A model generated the notes under the pieces. It was not told the origin of the DNA, did not search any database, and saw only the letters and a list, made by a program, of their open reading frames with translations. A stretch of DNA of 64,000 bases from Leifsonia sp. 466MF (lineage in GTDB: Bacteria; Actinomycetota; Actinomycetes; Actinomycetales; Microbacteriaceae), in contig NZ_LT629696.1 in assembly GCF_900100265.1 (NCBI RefSeq), positions 744,001 through 808,000 on the forward strand. The letters run 5' to 3'. Both the position numbers and the translations under genes were made by a program. The stretch's first letter is position 1. Every line of letters begins with the position of its first letter. Below are positions 28,410-37,922 of this stretch, one piece after another.

Positions 28410-29714
28410 ATGAGTCGCACAACCGTCGCCCTGCTCGCCGCGCTGGAGGCGCTCATCGTCGCCGCCATCGGCATCGGGATCTGCCTCGTCCCGATCACGA
28501 TCCTCTGGGCGGCGCAGTACCAGCTCGGCGCCGACTTCACGGTGGTGTGGCGGTCCGCCGCGGACATCTGGCTGGTCGGTCACGGCGTCAACCTGACCAT
28601 CGCGCTCGACCCGCAGACGGTCGCGCAGCTCGGCTTGCCGGGTGCGGCCGTGCCGTTCCAGGTGACGATCGCGCTGCTCGGGTTCGCCGCTCTGACCGCT
28701 GGACTGGGCGTTCGGACCGGGATGCGCGCAGCGGAGACGGATCAGCGTCTCGTCGGCGCGCTGACCGCCTTGGCGACCTTCGCGGTCATCTCGACACTGG
28801 TGGTCCTGACCGCGGGTTCGCCGGTCGCGCAGCCGTCCATCTGGCAGGGCGTCATCCTGCCGCCCTTCGTCTACGGGGTCGGGATCGCCGCCGGATTCGG
28901 CTTCGCCGCGCTGCGTGGCGGGGCGCCCGCCGAGACGGCTGCCGCGACCGCGTCGCCGGATCGGGATGCGACGGGCGCGCTCGACGGCGACATCGGCGGC
29001 TCCTCGTCGGAGAGGACGGCCGCGCCGGCCGTCCTCTCCGTTCTGCAGACCGCGACCGTGCCGATCCCCGGCGCCCTGCGCACCGGCGCGGGCGCCGCAC
29101 TGCGCGCCGGGACGGCGGCGACCGCCATCGTGATCGGCGTAGCCGCTCTGGTGGTCGCGCTGCTGATCTTCGGCAATTACGGGACGATCATCAGTCTCTA
29201 CGAGCAGCTGCAGACGGGTGTCGCCGGGGGAGCGGCCCTGACCATCGGGCAGCTCGCCGTCATCCCGAACGTCGTGGTGTGGATGGCGTCGTGGCTGGTC
29301 GGCCCCGGCTTTGCCCTCGGCACCGGGTCGTCGGTGAGCCCGATCAGTACCGCGCTGGGGCCGTTGCCGGGGTTGCCGCTCTTCGGCATCATCCCGGCCG
29401 GTGGCTGGAGCTTCGGGCTGGTCGGCGTCGTCGTCCCGATCCTCGCGGGCTTCGTCTCCGGTGTCCTCGTCCGCTCGCGGACGGCGGTTCGCGGGCTCGA
29501 CGGCCTGCAGGCCCTGCTGCTGACCGCGCTCGGGATCGGTGCGATCGCCGGGATCGAGCTGGGGCTCCTCGCGTGGTGGTCGTCCGGCGCCCTCGGCCCG
29601 GGGCGCCTGCACGACGTCGGACCGAATCCGTGGATGGTGGGCGCGCTGGCTGCCGCGGAGGTCGCCGTCGCCGCGGCGATCGGGCTGGCCGCAGCCGGCC
29701 GCGGCCGCCGGTGA
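28410..29714 (+). CDS. DUF6350-family multi-pass membrane protein
   Basis: 434-aa protein with about ten hydrophobic helices and an Ala/Asp-rich hydrophilic loop near residue 180-205. The start region [40 protein letters not shown] and the segments [35 protein letters not shown] and [11 protein letters not shown] are characteristic of the actinobacterial DUF6350 family, which is almost always encoded directly upstream of purN, as here. Function is unknown. Start ATG 28410, with TAGGCT (28394-28399) 10 nt upstream; an upstream GTG at 28383 would lie before this promoter. Confidence 0.88.
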   Translation: MSRTTVALLAALEALIVAAIGIGICLVPITILWAAQYQLGADFTVVWRSAADIWLVGHGVNLTIALDPQTVAQLGLPGAAVPFQVTIALLGFAALTAGLGVRTGMRAAETDQRLVGALTALATFAVISTLVVLTAGSPVAQPSIWQGVILPPFVYGVGIAAGFGFAALRGGAPAETAAATASPDRDATGALDGDIGGSSSERTAAPAVLSVLQTATVPIPGALRTGAGAALRAGTAATAIVIGVAALVVALLIFGNYGTIISLYEQLQTGVAGGAALTIGQLAVIPNVVVWMASWLVGPGFALGTGSSVSPISTALGPLPGLPLFGIIPAGGWSFGLVGVVVPILAGFVSGVLVRSRTAVRGLDGLQALLLTALGIGAIAGIELGLLAWWSSGALGPGRLHDVGPNPWMVGALAAAEVAVAAAIGLAAAGRGRR

Positions 29715-29749
29715 CGGAGCCGGTCGTCTCACGCCGCTAGGCTGGTGGC

Positions 29750-30343
29750 GTGCTCTCGATCGTGGTGCTGATCTCCGGTGGCGGCTCCAACCTGCGTGCC
29801 CTGCTGGAGGCCTCGGAGGACGCCGAGTTCCCCGCCCGCGTCGTCGCCGTCGGCGCCGACCGCGATGCGGACGGCTTCGAGCACGCGGAGCGCTTCGGCA
29901 TCCCGACCTTCACGGTGCCCTTCACGTCGTATCCGAGCCGGGAGGAGTGGGGCGACGCGCTGCTCGAGCAGATCCGGCAGTGGGAGCCCGACTTGACCAT
30001 CCTGTCCGGCTTCATGCGCCTGGTGCCGCCCCGGGTGGTCGAGGCGCTGTCGCCGCGGCTCATCAACACGCACCCCGCGTACCTGCCCGAGTTCCCGGGC
30101 GCGCATGCGGTCCGCGACGCTCTCGCCGCCGGCGTGACGCAGACCGGGGCGAGCCTGATCGTCGTCGACAACGGAGTGGACGCCGGCCCCATCATCAGCC
30201 AGGAGCGCGTGGAGGTGGAGCCGGGCGACACCGAGGCCGCCCTCCACGAGCGCATCAAACCTGTGGAGCGACGGCTGCTCATCGACGCCGTGCTCGACAT
30301 CGCCAACGGACACATCGACCTCGAGGAGCTTGCCCGAGCATGA
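29750..30343 (+). CDS. purN: Phosphoribosylglycinamide formyltransferase
   Basis: 197-aa GART enzyme transferring a formyl group from 10-formyl-THF to GAR in purine synthesis. Motifs: [17 protein letters not shown] for the phosphate site, [10 protein letters not shown], and [21 protein letters not shown] with the catalytic Asn/His. [21 protein letters not shown] carries the catalytic Asp. The start is GTG 29750, 6 nt after TAGGCT (29738-29743), so leaderless. The 3' end overlaps purH by 4 bp (ATGA), so the pair is translationally coupled. Confidence 0.96.
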   Translation: MLSIVVLISGGGSNLRALLEASEDAEFPARVVAVGADRDADGFEHAERFGIPTFTVPFTSYPSREEWGDALLEQIRQWEPDLTILSGFMRLVPPRVVEALSPRLINTHPAYLPEFPGAHAVRDALAAGVTQTGASLIVVDNGVDAGPIISQERVEVEPGDTEAALHERIKPVERRLLIDAVLDIANGHIDLEELARA

Positions 30344-31920
30344 GCGGACCCCGTCACGACGCCAGCCTGTACCGCGAGCGGGATCTCGTCCCGATCCGCC
30401 GCGCCCTGATCTCGGTCAGCGACAAGACCGGACTGCTCGACCTCGCGTCCGCGCTCGCCGCGGCCGGCGTGGAGATCGTCTCGACCGGCTCGACGGCGCA
30501 GACGATCCGCGACGCCGGTCACGCAGTGACCGATGTCGCCAGCGTCACCGGGTTCCCGGAGTCGCTCGACGGGCGTGTGAAGACGCTGCACCCGGCCATC
30601 CACTCGGGACTCCTCGCCGACCTCCGGCTGGCGTCGCACGAGGAGCAGCTCAAGGACCTCGGCATCGAGCCGTTCGAGCTCGTCGTCGTCAACCTCTACC
30701 CGTTCGTCGAGACGGTGGCATCCGGCGCGGTCGGCAACGACGTCGTCGAGCAGATCGACATCGGCGGCCCGGCCATGGTGCGCGCCGCCGCGAAGAACCA
30801 CGCGAACGTGGCGATCGTGGTGTCGCCCTCCGACTATGACGGCATCGTGGAGGCCGTCGCCGCCGGTGGCACGACCTTCGACCAGCGCCGGGAGCTCGCA
30901 TCGAAGGCGTTCGCGCACACGGCCGCCTACGACGGCGCCGTCGCCGCCTGGTTCGCGGGGGAGGCGCCGTCGACCGACGACTTCCCCGAGCGCTGGGAGG
31001 CGCGGGCTGAGCTCAAGCAGACCCTCCGCTACGGCGAGAACTCGCACCAGGCGGCCGCCCTCTACGCCGACCCGAAGGGCACCGGCATCGCCCAAGCGAC
31101 CCAGCTCGGCGGCAAGGAGATGTCGTACAACAACTACGTGGATGCGGACGCCGCCCTGCGCAGCGCCTACGACTTCCGCGAGCCGGCCGTCGCCATCATC
31201 AAGCACGCGAACCCCTGCGGAATCGCCGTCGCGGACGACATCGCCGAGGCGCACCGCAAGGCGCACGAGTGCGACCCGGTGTCGGCGTACGGCGGCGTGA
31301 TCGCGGCCAACCGCACGGTCACCCTCGCCATGGCGGAGACGGTGAAGGGCATCTTCACCGAGGTGCTGATCGCTCCGGGCTACGAACCGGAGGCCCTGGA
31401 GCTCCTGCAGACGAAGAAGAACCTCCGCATCCTGCAGCTGCCCGAGGGGTACGCCCGCGCGCTGACCGAATTCCGCCAGATCTCGGGTGGCGTGCTCGTG
31501 CAGGACTCCGACCGCTTCGACGAGTTCTCTTCCGACGGATGGACCCTGGTCGCCGGCGAGGAGGCCGACGCGGCGACCCGTGCGGACCTCGAGTTCGCCT
31601 GGAAGGCGTGCCGCGCCGTGAAGTCGAACGCCATCCTGCTTGCCCACGACGGCGCATCCGTCGGGGTCGGGATGGGTCAGGTCAACCGCGTCGACTCGTG
31701 CACCCTGGCGGTCAGCCGTGCGGGGGAGCGGTCGGCCGGATCCGTGGCCGCATCGGACGCGTTCTTCCCGTTCGCCGACGGCCCGCAGATCCTCATCGAC
31801 GCGGGCGTCCGTGCGATCGTGCAGCCGGGCGGCAGCATCCGCGACGAGGATGTGATCGCGGCGGCGAAGGCAGCAGGAGTCACCATGTACTTCACCGGCG
31901 AGCGGCACTTCTTCCACTAG
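30340..31920 (+). CDS. purH: Bifunctional AICAR formyltransferase / IMP cyclohydrolase
   Basis: 526-aa enzyme catalysing the last two steps of IMP synthesis. The N-terminal MGS-fold cyclohydrolase domain starts at [20 protein letters not shown] and contains [23 protein letters not shown]. The C-terminal transformylase domain has [28 protein letters not shown] and the catalytic KHANPCGIA motif (Lys-His), and ends in RHFFH. Start ATG 30340 overlaps the purN stop; longer in-frame starts run through purN in another frame and are rejected. Confidence 0.97.
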   Translation: MSGPRHDASLYRERDLVPIRRALISVSDKTGLLDLASALAAAGVEIVSTGSTAQTIRDAGHAVTDVASVTGFPESLDGRVKTLHPAIHSGLLADLRLASHEEQLKDLGIEPFELVVVNLYPFVETVASGAVGNDVVEQIDIGGPAMVRAAAKNHANVAIVVSPSDYDGIVEAVAAGGTTFDQRRELASKAFAHTAAYDGAVAAWFAGEAPSTDDFPERWEARAELKQTLRYGENSHQAAALYADPKGTGIAQATQLGGKEMSYNNYVDADAALRSAYDFREPAVAIIKHANPCGIAVADDIAEAHRKAHECDPVSAYGGVIAANRTVTLAMAETVKGIFTEVLIAPGYEPEALELLQTKKNLRILQLPEGYARALTEFRQISGGVLVQDSDRFDEFSSDGWTLVAGEEADAATRADLEFAWKACRAVKSNAILLAHDGASVGVGMGQVNRVDSCTLAVSRAGERSAGSVAASDAFFPFADGPQILIDAGVRAIVQPGGSIRDEDVIAAAKAAGVTMYFTGERHFFH

Positions 31921-32024
31921 GAGAACGCGCGGCGACGTTGCCTCCGGGGCCCGGTCGCGGGAGAATGGACGGCGGTCCACAAGACCGTCACACATTTTCA
32001 CCGCGATCCCACGAGGAGACACCG

Positions 32025-33080
32025 ATGTCCGTCCTGCCCGCAGACCTGCCGCACGAAACACTGCACGTGGTAAGGGGGAGGCGGAGCGGCCTCACCATCA
32101 GCATCGCGGTCCACTCCACCGTCCTCGGGCCGGCCCTCGGCGGATGCCGGGTCTGGACGTACGACTCCTGGCAGGAGGCGGTTGCCGACTCGCTGCGGCT
32201 GGCCGAGGGGATGACCCTCAAGAACGCCGCGGCAGGTCTCCACCGCGGCGGTGGCAAGGCCGTCGTCTACCTGCCGCGCGGCACGGTGCTCACGCCGACC
32301 GAGCGCTACGAGGTCATGCTCGACCTCGGCGACGCCGTCGAGACGCTCGGCGGCAGCTACATGACCGCGGAGGATGTCGGCACGAGCGCCGAGGACATGT
32401 CCGTCGTCGCGTCGCGCACCGCCCACGTCTGCGGCCTCCCGCCGTCGGAGGGCGGCGTCGGTGAGCCCAGCGACGCGACCGCCGCCGGTGTGTACGCCGG
32501 TCTGCAGGCCACCATGGAGCGGGCGTTCGGCAGCCGGGATGTCAGCGGCCGCCACGTGATCGTGCTCGGCCTCGGCCACGTGGGATCGCTCATCGCGATG
32601 CGCCTCGCCAGCGAGGGCGCCGTGCTGACCGTCACGGACGTGAACCCCGCGAAGCGCGCCCTCGCCGACGCGCTCGGCGCCACCTGGGTGGAGCCGGATG
32701 ACGCCCACCGCGTCCAGGGCGATGTCTTCGTCCCCGCCGGTGTCGGAGGAGTGCTGACCGACCGGGTGATCGACGAGCTCCGGGTCGCCGCGGTTGTCGG
32801 CCCCGCGAACAACCAGCTCGCGCACCGCTCCGGAGCGGAGCGTCTGGCCGCACGCGGCATCCTCTGGGCGCCGGACTTCGTCGTCAACGCGGGCGGGGTG
32901 ATCTTCCTGTCGATGGCCGGCGAGCCCGGCGTGACCGCCGAGGCCACGCAGGAGAGGGTCGAGCGGATCGGCGACACGGTCGCGGAGATCTTCCAGGGCG
33001 CCGACCAGCGCGGTGTCACCACGCTGCAGGCCGCGGAGGAGCTCGCGCTCGACCGCCTCCGGGAGCCAGCGAACGCATAG
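32025..33080 (+). CDS. Leucine/valine-type amino acid dehydrogenase (Glu/Leu/Phe/Val dehydrogenase family)
   Basis: 351-aa NAD-dependent oxidative deaminase. The catalytic lysines match leucine dehydrogenase positions: Lys66 in GMTLKNAAAGL and Lys78 in HRGGGKAVV. The Rossmann domain follows with VIVLGLGHVGSLIAMRLASEGA, then VGPANNQLA and FVVNAGGVIF. Length (~350) fits leucine/valine/phenylalanine dehydrogenases and not glutamate dehydrogenase (~450). It probably converts branched-chain amino acids to 2-oxoacids. Start ATG 32025 with GAGGAGAC upstream, separated by 104 bp from purH and therefore probably on its own promoter. Confidence 0.92.
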   Translation: MSVLPADLPHETLHVVRGRRSGLTISIAVHSTVLGPALGGCRVWTYDSWQEAVADSLRLAEGMTLKNAAAGLHRGGGKAVVYLPRGTVLTPTERYEVMLDLGDAVETLGGSYMTAEDVGTSAEDMSVVASRTAHVCGLPPSEGGVGEPSDATAAGVYAGLQATMERAFGSRDVSGRHVIVLGLGHVGSLIAMRLASEGAVLTVTDVNPAKRALADALGATWVEPDDAHRVQGDVFVPAGVGGVLTDRVIDELRVAAVVGPANNQLAHRSGAERLAARGILWAPDFVVNAGGVIFLSMAGEPGVTAEATQERVERIGDTVAEIFQGADQRGVTTLQAAEELALDRLREPANA

Positions 33081-33104
33081 CAGCGCTCCGCTAGGTTGGA
33101 ACCC

Positions 33105-34328
33105 ATGACGTCTTCCTGGGGCCGCCGGCTCATCGCATCCCTTGTCGCTGCCCTCGTGGTGGTCCTCGTCGTTCACGCGGCGATGATCGCCGCGTTCTAC
33201 GTGGGGAGCCTCGCCGGGTCGTCGACCCCGTCGGGGGCGTTGATCGTCGCCGTCAGCAACTACTTCTCGCTGACCAGCGTCATCGCCTTCGTCCTGCTCT
33301 GGGTCGCCGGCTTCGTCGGCGCGTTCGACCGGTGGTGGACCGCGTTGATCGCGGGTGTGCTGGCCGCTGTGCTGGCGCCTGCGGTCGGCACCATCCTGAC
33401 CGCGACCTCGGGCGGCTCGCCGTTCAGCGGCGACCTGATCGTCGCGGTGCTCGGCACCCTGCTGGGGATCAACCTGCTCTACGCCGTCGCCATCACCGCG
33501 CTCACCCCGACGTTCGGCCGCTGGCTGTTCCGTGTCGTCGAGGGCACCCGCAGCCGGTTCGAGACGGACCGCAAGGTCGCGCTGGTCCGCATCCCCGCCG
33601 GCAACCTGGCCGAGGGTCTGGTGACCCACATCGACCGTGAGCCGGTGGATGCGGAGCGCGCGGACGCGCAGTGGGACGCCTACGTCGCAGCTCTCTCCGA
33701 GGCCGGGTGGCAGACCGTCGAGGTCACGAGTGCTGACACCCTGGCCGACTCGGTCTTCGTGGAGGACACCGCCGTCGTCTTCGGCGACACCGCCGTGATC
33801 ACGCTGCCCGGCGCCGAGTCGCGCCGTGCGGAGGTCGTCGGCACCGAGGCCGCGCTCCGTGCGCAGGGGCTGCACCTCGAGCGCATCGAGGCGCCGGGGA
33901 CGCTCGACGGCGGCGACGTCCTCAAGGTCGGCTCGACGGTCTACGTCGGCCGCGGAGGGCGGACCAACGCCGAGGGCATCCGTCAGCTGCGCGCTCTCGT
34001 GGCGCCGCTCGGATACACCGTCGTCGCCGTCCCGATCACCAAGGCGCTGCACCTGAAGACGGCCGTGACCGCCCTGCCCGACGGCACGGTCATCGGCTAC
34101 GAGCCGATCGTGGACGAACCACGCGTCTTCGAGCGTTTCCTCCCGGTGCCGGAGGCCCACGGCACCGCGGTCGTCGTGCTCTCGGACGACACCGTGCTGA
34201 TGTCGTCGTCCGCCCCGCAGTCGGTGGCGCTCGTCGAGGACCTCGGCTACACCGTCATCCAGGTCGACATCTCCGAGTTCGAGAAGCTCGAGGGATGCGT
34301 CACCTGCCTGTCGATCCGGATCCGCTGA
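33105..34328 (+). CDS. Membrane-anchored dimethylarginine dimethylaminohydrolase (DDAH) fusion
   Basis: 407-aa protein with two parts. Residues ~1-145 hold four hydrophobic helices, for example LVAALVVVLVVHAAMIAAFYVG and DLIVAVLGTLLGINLLYAVAITAL. Residues ~160-407 are a complete amidinotransferase-fold dimethylargininase: SVFVEDTAVVFGD, APGTLDGGDVLKVG, GRGGRTNAEGIRQL, active-site His in LHLKTAVTALPDG, and catalytic Cys401 in EGCVTCLS. DDAH hydrolyses N-methylated arginines to citrulline and methylamines. The membrane fusion is unusual. The loop KKK-free junction suggests the enzyme domain faces the cytosol. Start ATG 33105 has TAGGTT (33092-33097) 7 nt upstream (leaderless). It overlaps the convergent MFS gene by 29 bp. 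Confidence 0.88.
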   Translation: MTSSWGRRLIASLVAALVVVLVVHAAMIAAFYVGSLAGSSTPSGALIVAVSNYFSLTSVIAFVLLWVAGFVGAFDRWWTALIAGVLAAVLAPAVGTILTATSGGSPFSGDLIVAVLGTLLGINLLYAVAITALTPTFGRWLFRVVEGTRSRFETDRKVALVRIPAGNLAEGLVTHIDREPVDAERADAQWDAYVAALSEAGWQTVEVTSADTLADSVFVEDTAVVFGDTAVITLPGAESRRAEVVGTEAALRAQGLHLERIEAPGTLDGGDVLKVGSTVYVGRGGRTNAEGIRQLRALVAPLGYTVVAVPITKALHLKTAVTALPDGTVIGYEPIVDEPRVFERFLPVPEAHGTAVVVLSDDTVLMSSSAPQSVALVEDLGYTVIQVDISEFEKLEGCVTCLSIRIR

Positions 34329-35676
34329 CTCCCTCCAGCGACTCCCGGCGCGCTCCGAGTGGAGCCGGCAGGGCGCACCACGCCGCGGTCGCCGCAGCGA
34401 GGAGGGCCGCGGCCGCCCATCCCGCACCGACCCCCGCAACCGAGGCCACGAGCACCAGCGCGGAGGTGCCGAGTGCGGTTCCGAGTTGGGCTCCGGTGTT
34501 GAGGATGCCGCTTGCGCTGCCGGCGAGATCGTCGGGCACCGTGGTGCCGATCGTCGTCGCGGCGACCGACGACAGGCCCAGCCCTGCGCCTGCCAGCGCC
34601 ACGCCGACGAAGACGCCCCACCACGTGCCGACGGTCAGCGCCATCAGCAGGCAGCCGAGGGCGATCGCCGCGATGCCCATCCCGCATACGGCGTAAGCAC
34701 TCAGCCGTTTCAGCAACGAGCGCGTGCTCGTCGATGTGAGGATAACGGCGACACTCAGCGCCATCAGTGTCAGTCCGGCGGCGATCGGGTCGATTCCGAG
34801 CCGTTCCTGCAAGAACAACGTGGCCAGAACGGCCGTCGAGCTGGTGGTCGCGGTGTTGACGAACGACAGCAGGGTGCCCTGCCGCAGCGGACGCGATCGG
34901 AAGGCGGCTGCGGGGATGAGGGGTGCGCGGGCGGTGCGCAGCCGGATGCCGAGGAGCACGGCGAGGACGACGCCGGCGCCGACCGCCGCGACGCCGATCA
35001 CCCGGGTCGCGGGTTGCTCGATCCAGGCCGCGCCGGCGATGACGGCCATGACCGTGAGGATGAGCAGCGCGGCGCCCAGGGCATCGACCGGCTCCTCCTC
35101 GGTGGGCTCGCGCACACCCGTCACCGTGGCGAGGGTGCCGATCGTCAGGGCGACGGCGAGCGGAAGGTTGACCCAGAAGACGGCCGGCCACCCGAACGCT
35201 TGCACCAGCAGGCCGCCGACCAGGAAGCCGGATGCGCCGGCCGCCGCTCCTGTGGCGCTCCACGCCGCGAGGGCGCCCCTGCGCCGCGGCGTCTCTGGCG
35301 TCGCCGAGAGCAGCAGCCGCAGCGCCGAAGGGACGGACAACGCGGCCGCGGCACCCTGCAGCGCCCGGGCGACGAGGACCACGGCCAGGGCTCCCTGATG
35401 CCAGACGGCAGCTGTACCGCCCAACACGGAGACAGCGCCGAACATACCGATGCCCACAAGCAGAATGCGTCGATGTCCGAAACGATCGCCCAGCCGCGCG
35501 CCCAGGATGAGGAGGCCGCCGAAGAACATGGCGTAGACCGTCGCCAGGGGTCCGGCCGCGGATTCCGGCGCGCCCAGACCGCTCAGGATGGCAGGAATCG
35601 CCGTGGTCGCACTGGTCACGCCGAGGACGTCGACGAACTGCACCAGGCACAGCACGAAAACGGCCCCTCTGCGCAT
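34300..35676 (-). CDS. MFS transporter (drug:H+ antiporter type)
   Basis: 458-aa permease with 12-14 hydrophobic helices. MFS signatures: LGARLGDRFGHRRILLVG (loop 2-3 motif A), LVARALQGAAAALSVPSALRLLL (motif B with Arg), and GAAAGASGFLVGGLLVQAFGWPAVFWVNLPLA, the motif C/post-helix-5 pattern of DHA2 antiporters. It probably exports small hydrophobic drugs or metabolites, with substrate unknown. Start ATG 35676 is supported by TACGGT (35683-35688) exactly 6 nt upstream on the minus strand. It is divergent from the attenuated ABC exporter operon. Confidence 0.88.
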   Translation of the reverse strand: MRRGAVFVLCLVQFVDVLGVTSATTAIPAILSGLGAPESAAGPLATVYAMFFGGLLILGARLGDRFGHRRILLVGIGMFGAVSVLGGTAAVWHQGALAVVLVARALQGAAAALSVPSALRLLLSATPETPRRRGALAAWSATGAAAGASGFLVGGLLVQAFGWPAVFWVNLPLAVALTIGTLATVTGVREPTEEEPVDALGAALLILTVMAVIAGAAWIEQPATRVIGVAAVGAGVVLAVLLGIRLRTARAPLIPAAAFRSRPLRQGTLLSFVNTATTSSTAVLATLFLQERLGIDPIAAGLTLMALSVAVILTSTSTRSLLKRLSAYAVCGMGIAAIALGCLLMALTVGTWWGVFVGVALAGAGLGLSSVAATTIGTTVPDDLAGSASGILNTGAQLGTALGTSALVLVASVAGVGAGWAAAALLAAATAAWCALPAPLGARRESLEGVSGSGSTGR

Positions 35677-35737
35677 GCGGCCACCGTACCCGGCGCCTCC
35701 GACAGGCCGACCCTCCACTGGGATGTGAGAAAAACTC

Positions 35738-35767
35738 TTGCGTTCGTCGAGAACCTGGCAATATGCT
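35738..35767 (+). promoter_or_regulatory. Promoter of the leader peptide / ABC exporter operon
   Basis: TTGCGT (35738-35743) and TATGCT (35762-35767) separated by 18 nt form a plausible sigma-A-type promoter. Transcription would start near 35774, about 50 nt before the leader ORF, leaving a ~300-nt untranslated leader before the exporter genes. Confidence 0.5.
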
Positions 35768-35823
35768 GTAGGGCTGCCTTGTCGCGGCAAAACGGACGTG
35801 TACATCGAGGCTGGGAGGACGCC

Positions 35824-35910
35824 ATGACGACGATCGAGACCGCACGAAAGACCACCGTGCCCGGGTTCGTCGCCGCCCTCGCGGCCGACGCCCGACCGTC
35901 CGGGCGGTAG
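35824..35910 (+). CDS. 28-aa leader peptide upstream of the heterodimeric ABC exporter
   Basis: Short ORF starting MTTIETARKTTVPGFVAA and ending in RPSGR. It has an excellent ribosome site (GGGAGG at 35813-35818, 5 nt spacing), a credible promoter upstream and no homology to folded proteins that I recognise. It sits 40 nt before a perfect 20-bp palindrome and 167 nt before the exporter start. This is the arrangement of a ribosome-sensing leader peptide that controls read-through into drug-exporter genes. The strong ribosome site argues that it is translated; the regulatory role is inferred. Confidence 0.6.
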   Translation: MTTIETARKTTVPGFVAALAADARPSGR

Positions 35911-35949
35911 CTCCCCGCCCCTCGCCGCGCGCCGCCGCGCACGACACCG

Positions 35950-35969
35950 GGAGCGTCCGCGGACGCTCC
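35950..35969 (+). terminator. Attenuator-like hairpin between leader ORF and exporter
   Basis: GGAGCGTCCGCGGACGCTCC is a perfect palindrome giving a stem of 8-9 bp. Its 3' half (CGGACG) is also complementary to CCGTCCG at the end of the leader ORF (around 35895-35901), so mutually exclusive pairings are possible. There is no U-tract, so it could act as a terminator or as a translational or pausing element. Confidence 0.5.
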
Positions 35970-36077
35970 TCGCATCCCCACCACAAGACCCGCCATCGTC
36001 GGCGTGTCTTCGGCGACTCCTCCGCGTGCTCGCCGCCGGCTCCATGACGTCGGACACTCACAGAAAACGGATCATCC

Positions 36078-37922
36078 ATGTCTGTCGCCCAGACTCCGAA
36101 CACTCAGACTCCGAAGACCACCGCGAAGCGGAAGAGCACCGCGCGCATCCTGCTGCGCATCCTCCCGTTCGCCAAGTCCGCCGCGCCCCGCATCATCCTG
36201 GGCATGGTGGCCGCGCTGCTGGCCAGCCTCGTCGCGCTGAGCATCCCGCAGGTGCTGCGCTGGCTGGTCGACGGCCCGCTGTCGACGGGTGACCCGTCGG
36301 CCGTGTGGCCCGCTGCGTTGCTCGTGGTCGGGCTGGGCGCTGCCGAAGCGGTGTTCATCTCGCTGCGGCGCTGGTTCGTGCTGACCCCTGGAACTCACGT
36401 CGAGGCGAAGATGCGCAACGCGCTGTACGCGCAGCTGCAGGATCTCCCGGTCGCGTTCCACGACCGCTGGCCGAGCGGTCAGCTGCTGTCGCGTGCGGTC
36501 AGCGACCTCAGCATGATCCGTCGGTGGCTGTCGTTCGGCATCGTGCTGCTGGTGGTCAATGTCGTCACGATCGTGGTCGGGTTCGCGATCCTGATCGGGT
36601 GGAACTGGGTCCTGGGGCTCATCTTCCTGGTGTGCTCCATCCCGCTGTGGATCTACGGGTTCGTGTTCGAGAACAAGTACTCGGTCATCGCGCGGCGCAG
36701 CCAGGACCAGGCGGGCGACCTCGCGACAGCGGTCGAGGAGTCGGTGCACGGCATCCGTGTGCTGAAGGCGTTCGGGCGCGGCAAGCACGCGCTGAAGACC
36801 TTCGAGTCGCGCGCGGAGGAGCTGCGCGGCACCGAGATCGAGAAGGCGAAGGCCATCGCCGGCATCTGGCTCTGGCTGCTGCTGGTCCCGGACGTCGCGT
36901 TCGGCATCTGCCTCGTCGTCGGCGTCTGGCTGTCGGCGCAGGGCCAGCTGTCGGTCGGCGAGCTCGTCGCGTTCTTCGCCACGGCGACCGTCCTGCGGTT
37001 CCCCGTGGAGTCGATCGGCTTCCTGCTGTCGATGACCTTCGACACCCGCACGGCGGCGGACCGCTACTTCGAGGTGATGGACGAGGTCAACACGATCACC
37101 GACCCCGCCCAGCCCAAGCGCATCGCCGAGCCGCGGGGAGAGCTCGTCTTCGACGACGTGCACTTCCGGTACCAGGACTCGCCGGAGCGCTTCCCGGACC
37201 TGCTCGACGGCATCCGCCTGACGGTCCACCCGGGGGAGACGATGGCCCTGGTCGGCCTGACCGGCTCCGGCAAGTCGACCCTGACCGCCCTGACGACACG
37301 GCTGTACGACGTGACGAGCGGCGCGGTGAAGGTGGACGGCGTGGATGTGCGCGACCTCACCCGCTACGACCTGCGCAAGGCGATCGCCATGGCGTTCGAG
37401 GATGCGACCCTGTTCTCGGCGTCCGTGCGCGACAACGTCCTGCTCGGCCGTGACGACCTCGATCCCGCCTCGGCGGAGGCCGAGCGCGTGCTCACCGAGG
37501 CCCTCGAGGTGGCGCAGGCGGGCTTCGTCTACGACCTCCCCGAGGGCGTCGAGACGAAGGTCGGCGAGGAGGGGCTCAGCCTGTCCGGCGGTCAGCGACA
37601 GCGGCTCGCGCTCGCGCGCGCCGTCGCCGCGAACCCCAGCATCCTGGTGCTCGACGACCCGCTGTCGGCGCTCGACGTCGACACCGAGGCGCTCGTCGAG
37701 GCCGCGCTGCGCCGGGTGCTCGCCTCGACCACGGCCCTGATCGTCGCGCACCGCCCGTCCACCGTGATGCTCGCCGACCGGGTGGCCCTGCTGGAGGACG
37801 GCCGCGTCACCGCGGTGGGCACCCACCACGACCTGCTCGCCAGCAGCGAGCACTACCGCTTCGTCATCTCCAGCCTGGAGGACGAGCAGAACGAAGAGAT
37901 CCTCGAGGAGGTGAACCTGTGA
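36078..37922 (+). CDS. Heterodimeric ABC exporter subunit with degenerate catalytic site
   Basis: 614-aa half-transporter: six-helix type IV exporter domain (about residues 25-330) then a nucleotide-binding domain. Walker A is GLTGSGKST at 393-401, and the signature is canonical (LSGGQ, 502-506). Walker B ends LVLDD, with Asp527 where the catalytic Glu is normally found; the H-loop is VAHRPST. The Glu-to-Asp change marks it as the degenerate-site partner of a BmrCD/TM287-288-like pair. A multidrug or lipid-like substrate is likely. The start ATG 36078 has only a weak ribosome site, which suits control by the upstream leader. GTGA overlap with the next gene. Confidence 0.93.
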   Translation: MSVAQTPNTQTPKTTAKRKSTARILLRILPFAKSAAPRIILGMVAALLASLVALSIPQVLRWLVDGPLSTGDPSAVWPAALLVVGLGAAEAVFISLRRWFVLTPGTHVEAKMRNALYAQLQDLPVAFHDRWPSGQLLSRAVSDLSMIRRWLSFGIVLLVVNVVTIVVGFAILIGWNWVLGLIFLVCSIPLWIYGFVFENKYSVIARRSQDQAGDLATAVEESVHGIRVLKAFGRGKHALKTFESRAEELRGTEIEKAKAIAGIWLWLLLVPDVAFGICLVVGVWLSAQGQLSVGELVAFFATATVLRFPVESIGFLLSMTFDTRTAADRYFEVMDEVNTITDPAQPKRIAEPRGELVFDDVHFRYQDSPERFPDLLDGIRLTVHPGETMALVGLTGSGKSTLTALTTRLYDVTSGAVKVDGVDVRDLTRYDLRKAIAMAFEDATLFSASVRDNVLLGRDDLDPASAEAERVLTEALEVAQAGFVYDLPEGVETKVGEEGLSLSGGQRQRLALARAVAANPSILVLDDPLSALDVDTEALVEAALRRVLASTTALIVAHRPSTVMLADRVALLEDGRVTAVGTHHDLLASSEHYRFVISSLEDEQNEEILEEVNL

